NCBI GenBank assembly: GCA_020833085.1
Contig: JAJHQY010000026.1
Coordinates: forward strand, 1 to 7,734
Reading direction: 5' to 3'
Length of the DNA: 7,734 nt
DNA from: Desulfurococcaceae archaeon
GTDB lineage: Archaea > Thermoproteota > Thermoprotei_A > Sulfolobales > Desulfurococcaceae
The notes below the pieces were generated by a model. The model did no database searches. It saw only the letters and a list, made by a program, of their open reading frames with translations, and had not been told where the DNA came from. The position numbers and the translations under genes were made by a program. Within the stretch, counting starts at the first letter, position 1. Every line of letters begins with the position of its first letter. Positions 5,928 to 7,734 of the stretch are shown in pieces.

Positions 5928-7061
5928 TGGAGTGCTTCTAGAGTAGTACAGCGTGTCGAGGAATCTAATCCTCTTTGGTATTGGTGGGTGTGTCGAGAGG
6001 AATTCAAACACCTCTTCTACTTCTGCTCTCTTGAGCTCCTCTACAACTCTGTCTATGTCAACGCTTCTCGGGTCAACTGCGGGTCTGTATCTGTAAAACG
6101 GGTTTGCATAAGTCTCTGTAAAGGCGTATATGAACAGTGCTCTGAGCTTACTCTCTCTAATTATCTCTCTAGCTTCAGGAACCCTGCTGTAGTACACGTG
6201 TAGCCTTGCTAGAGCCCGCTGCATTGCACGAGGACTAGTAGCGTGTGCTCCAGTCGCGTCAGCGTAGTACTCTCTGAGCCTACTAAATGCTAGTACTAGT
6301 ATCTGCACTATAAAGCTCACCGCAATGGCTACTAAACCTGCGAGGACTAATACTAGACCTCCGCCACCCTCTCTTCTGCGAGAAGAGTAGGTTCTAGTGT
6401 AACTTGAGATTACTCCAAGTCTCACGAGCGTCACTCCGAGGAAGTAGAGTAGACTTGGAATAAGACCCATAAACAGCATTACGGCGTTGTCTCTGTGTTT
6501 GTGGTGTCCTAGCTCGTGGCCAATTACAGCTCTCAGCTCTTCCGGAGTTGTTATTTCTATTAGACTACGCGAAACCGCGACGTATCTACCCGATATGAAA
6601 TTACCATACGCAAACGCGTTGGGAAGACCTTCAACTACAACTGCTCTTGGAGGTTTTGAGAAGCCCAGTGTTCTAGCTACTTCATTCACAATAAGCTGTA
6701 ATTGCGAGTCTCTTCTAGCACCATACATCATGTTTATTGCAAAGGGAGCTAGCAGGTAGCTTACTAGATTTAGTAACAGGACGAGAACGAGCATCGAGAT
6801 TATCAGCCCCACTGTTACTTCTACTGCTCCGAGAGCCTCGAGTAGAATATATGCAACAATACCGATTCCGGCAATGCCCGCCAAGACTACTATTAGGCCT
6901 AAAATAGCCATTGAGGCTTGAAGCGAGAATTTACCAGCTACTCTCCTCGCTACTCGCGGCGCAATGTAGCCAGCACCCAGAATTATGACCGTGAAGCCTA
7001 CGATGTAAACTAGTATCAGCGTTAATATTAGTGATGGCGAGTAAAACAACCAAAACCACAC
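5919..7061 (-). CDS. htpX: HtpX-like M48 family zinc metalloprotease, membrane-embedded
   Basis: Membrane protease of the HtpX/Ste24 group, which in bacteria cleaves misfolded membrane proteins on the cytoplasmic side. The zinc site is HELGH at 182-186 (ligands His182 and His186, catalytic Glu183), with the third ligand Glu264 in EYYAD (264-268). The family segments GLPNAFAYG (145-153) and STHPPIPKRI (356-365) are present. Hydrophobic segments lie at about 10-32, 50-75, 82-108, 192-214 and 234-259. Its length of 380 exceeds bacterial HtpX (about 290): the extra parts are the N-terminal membrane segments and residues 295-345 before the STHPP motif. The GTG start is supported by a GGTGA site six bases upstream (7072-7068) and a TATA-like element. 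All catalytic residues are intact. It converges on and overlaps the palm-domain gene by 9 bp. Confidence 0.93.
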   Translation of the reverse strand: MWFWLFYSPSLILTLILVYIVGFTVIILGAGYIAPRVARRVAGKFSLQASMAILGLIVVLAGIAGIGIVAYILLEALGAVEVTVGLIISMLVLVLLLNLVSYLLAPFAINMMYGARRDSQLQLIVNEVARTLGFSKPPRAVVVEGLPNAFAYGNFISGRYVAVSRSLIEITTPEELRAVIGHELGHHKHRDNAVMLFMGLIPSLLYFLGVTLVRLGVISSYTRTYSSRRREGGGGLVLVLAGLVAIAVSFIVQILVLAFSRLREYYADATGAHATSPRAMQRALARLHVYYSRVPEAREIIRESKLRALFIYAFTETYANPFYRYRPAVDPRSVDIDRVVEELKRAEVEEVFEFLSTHPPIPKRIRFLDTLYYSRSTPLR

Positions 7062-7067
7062 TGTACC

Positions 7068-7072
7068 TCACC
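7068..7072 (-). promoter_or_regulatory. Ribosome binding site of htpX
   Basis: The minus strand reads GGGTGAGGT before the start; the GGTGA core lies six bases from the GTG at 7061-7059. It decides for the GTG start over any internal codon, and keeps the whole first membrane segment. Confidence 0.55.
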
Positions 7073-7098
7073 CACTTGCCTAGAATACGTGTAAGCTC

Positions 7099-7108
7099 TT
7101 TAAAAACC
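7099..7108 (-). promoter_or_regulatory. TATA-like element of htpX, doubling as T-tract after the upstream gene
   Basis: On the minus strand this reads GGTTTTTAAA. Its centre predicts a transcript start near 7077, about 15 bases before the htpX GTG and just ahead of the GGTGA site. The same five T residues come only a few bases after the tandem TAG TAG stops of the upstream gene, so they could also terminate that transcript. The whole gap is 49 bp. Confidence 0.45.
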
Positions 7109-7110
7109 TA

Positions 7111-7734
7111 CTAAGTCGGCACACCAGTGCTCCTAGAGGACAGTCTTAGCAGTAAGACTACAATGGCTACTACTGTCAGGATCACTATTACAACGTCAAC
7201 GTATGATCTAGTGCGGGCAACACCCCCTCCAGTAGTAGAGACAGCGTCTGAGCGGTTACTCGGTGTAGTAGTACTCAATTGCGTATAAGTACTTTGACTG
7301 GAAGGAGGCCTCGCAGTGTTCAGGGTGTTCTCAAAAGTGCTGCATACTTGACTTAACACCTGTAGTATGGCTACTGAGTAGAGAATAGCTTTATAGTAGA
7401 GTTCACTGTCGCCTACACTGCGAGCGCTACTCGCTAAGTCTAAGTACAGATCGTAAAGAGGTGTCCTTCTATCCGTGTACACGCCCAACAAGCCCTCCAG
7501 CTCGAATACGCGGTTAATGTCGTTAAGAGCTTGGTGGAGTAGTAGTGAAGTCTGAGCGAGAATTAGTGCAGAGATCCCAATGAGCCCCGTCTCGTTTCTC
7601 TCACTCATATACTGAGCTGTATTAATGTAGTCGTTAAGCAGGTTGATAGTGCTACTCGGCAGTGAGGCTCCCAGCTCACTTAAAATTCTCGTAACATACA
7701 CGCTAGAGGCGAGCGCGTTAGAGTATACTTGTAT
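7111..7734 (-). CDS. C-terminal part of a surface-exposed, membrane-anchored protein (partial at right edge)
   Basis: The frame stays open to the window edge, so 207 C-terminal residues are visible and the true start is outside. A GTG at 7701-7699 is in frame but has no ribosome site or TATA box at the right distance, and the eleven codons before it continue the same helical character, so I treat the gene as truncated by the window. The first two thirds are predicted helical, with regularly spaced Ala, Leu and Tyr. A Ser/Thr/Pro-rich linker follows (visible residues about 140-174), then one hydrophobic membrane segment (about 179-197) and a short tail with three Arg. This is the design of an archaeal extracellular protein held by a C-terminal anchor. 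Some crenarchaeal Lon-like S16 proteases end in a helical region plus anchor and could be this gene, but nothing catalytic is visible. Tandem TAG stops end the frame. Confidence 0.7.
   Translation of the reverse strand: MQVYSNALASSVYVTRILSELGASLPSSTINLLNDYINTAQYMSERNETGLIGISALILAQTSLLLHQALNDINRVFELEGLLGVYTDRRTPLYDLYLDLASSARSVGDSELYYKAILYSVAILQVLSQVCSTFENTLNTARPPSSQSTYTQLSTTTPSNRSDAVSTTGGGVARTRSYVDVVIVILTVVAIVVLLLRLSSRSTGVPT

Noticed and set aside
5988..6759. Plus-strand open frames of 71 and 90 codons opposite htpX
   Set aside because: They are antisense to the catalytic core of htpX, which has intact motifs, and show no ribosome sites or family features.
1..7734. tRNA or rRNA genes, CRISPR repeats, insertion sequences, attachment sites
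   Set aside because: Looked for and not seen: no T-loop-like GTTCGA context with a cloverleaf, no regularly spaced repeats, and no transposase or integrase motifs in any frame.

Overview
The window looks like chromosomal DNA of a hyperthermophilic crenarchaeon (Thermoproteota), most likely of the Desulfurococcales type. The support is an archaeal/eukaryotic-type ATP-dependent DNA ligase closely resembling the Sulfolobus enzyme as I remember it, a TATA-binding protein, an archaeal GPN-loop GTPase, the archaea-restricted DUF2070 membrane family, AT-rich TATA-type promoters just upstream of genes, heavy AGA/AGG arginine use, and frequent GTG or TTG starts. I cannot name the species.

Layout. Bases 1-170 hold no protein gene I can support. 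The minus strand carries a well-formed candidate C/D box guide RNA (about 24-79) with its own TATA box, head to head with the promoter of the ligase gene. Five plus-strand genes follow, separated by 75-117 bp gaps that mostly contain TATA-like elements: lig (171-1985), a GPN-loop GTPase (2091-2867), a DUF2070 membrane protein (2967-4643), tbp (4719-5306) and a small GGDEF/cyclase-like palm-domain protein (5424-5927). Two minus-strand genes converge on them: an HtpX-type M48 membrane protease (5919-7061), whose end overlaps the palm gene by 9 bp, and a C-terminally membrane-anchored protein that runs off the right edge (7111-7734, partial).

How it fits together. This is mainly a housekeeping information-processing neighbourhood: replication/repair (ligase), transcription (TBP), a GTPase family linked to RNA polymerase assembly in eukaryotes, and possibly rRNA modification (the guide RNA), next to membrane-protein functions. 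The gaps and internal promoters suggest mostly single-gene transcription units. The two observations most worth following are the candidate C/D guide RNA, whose first guide appears complementary to a conserved stretch of 23S rRNA, and the stand-alone GGDEF-like protein, an unexpected fold for an archaeon thought to lack cyclic-di-GMP signalling. I see no mobile element, CRISPR array, tRNA or rRNA gene.
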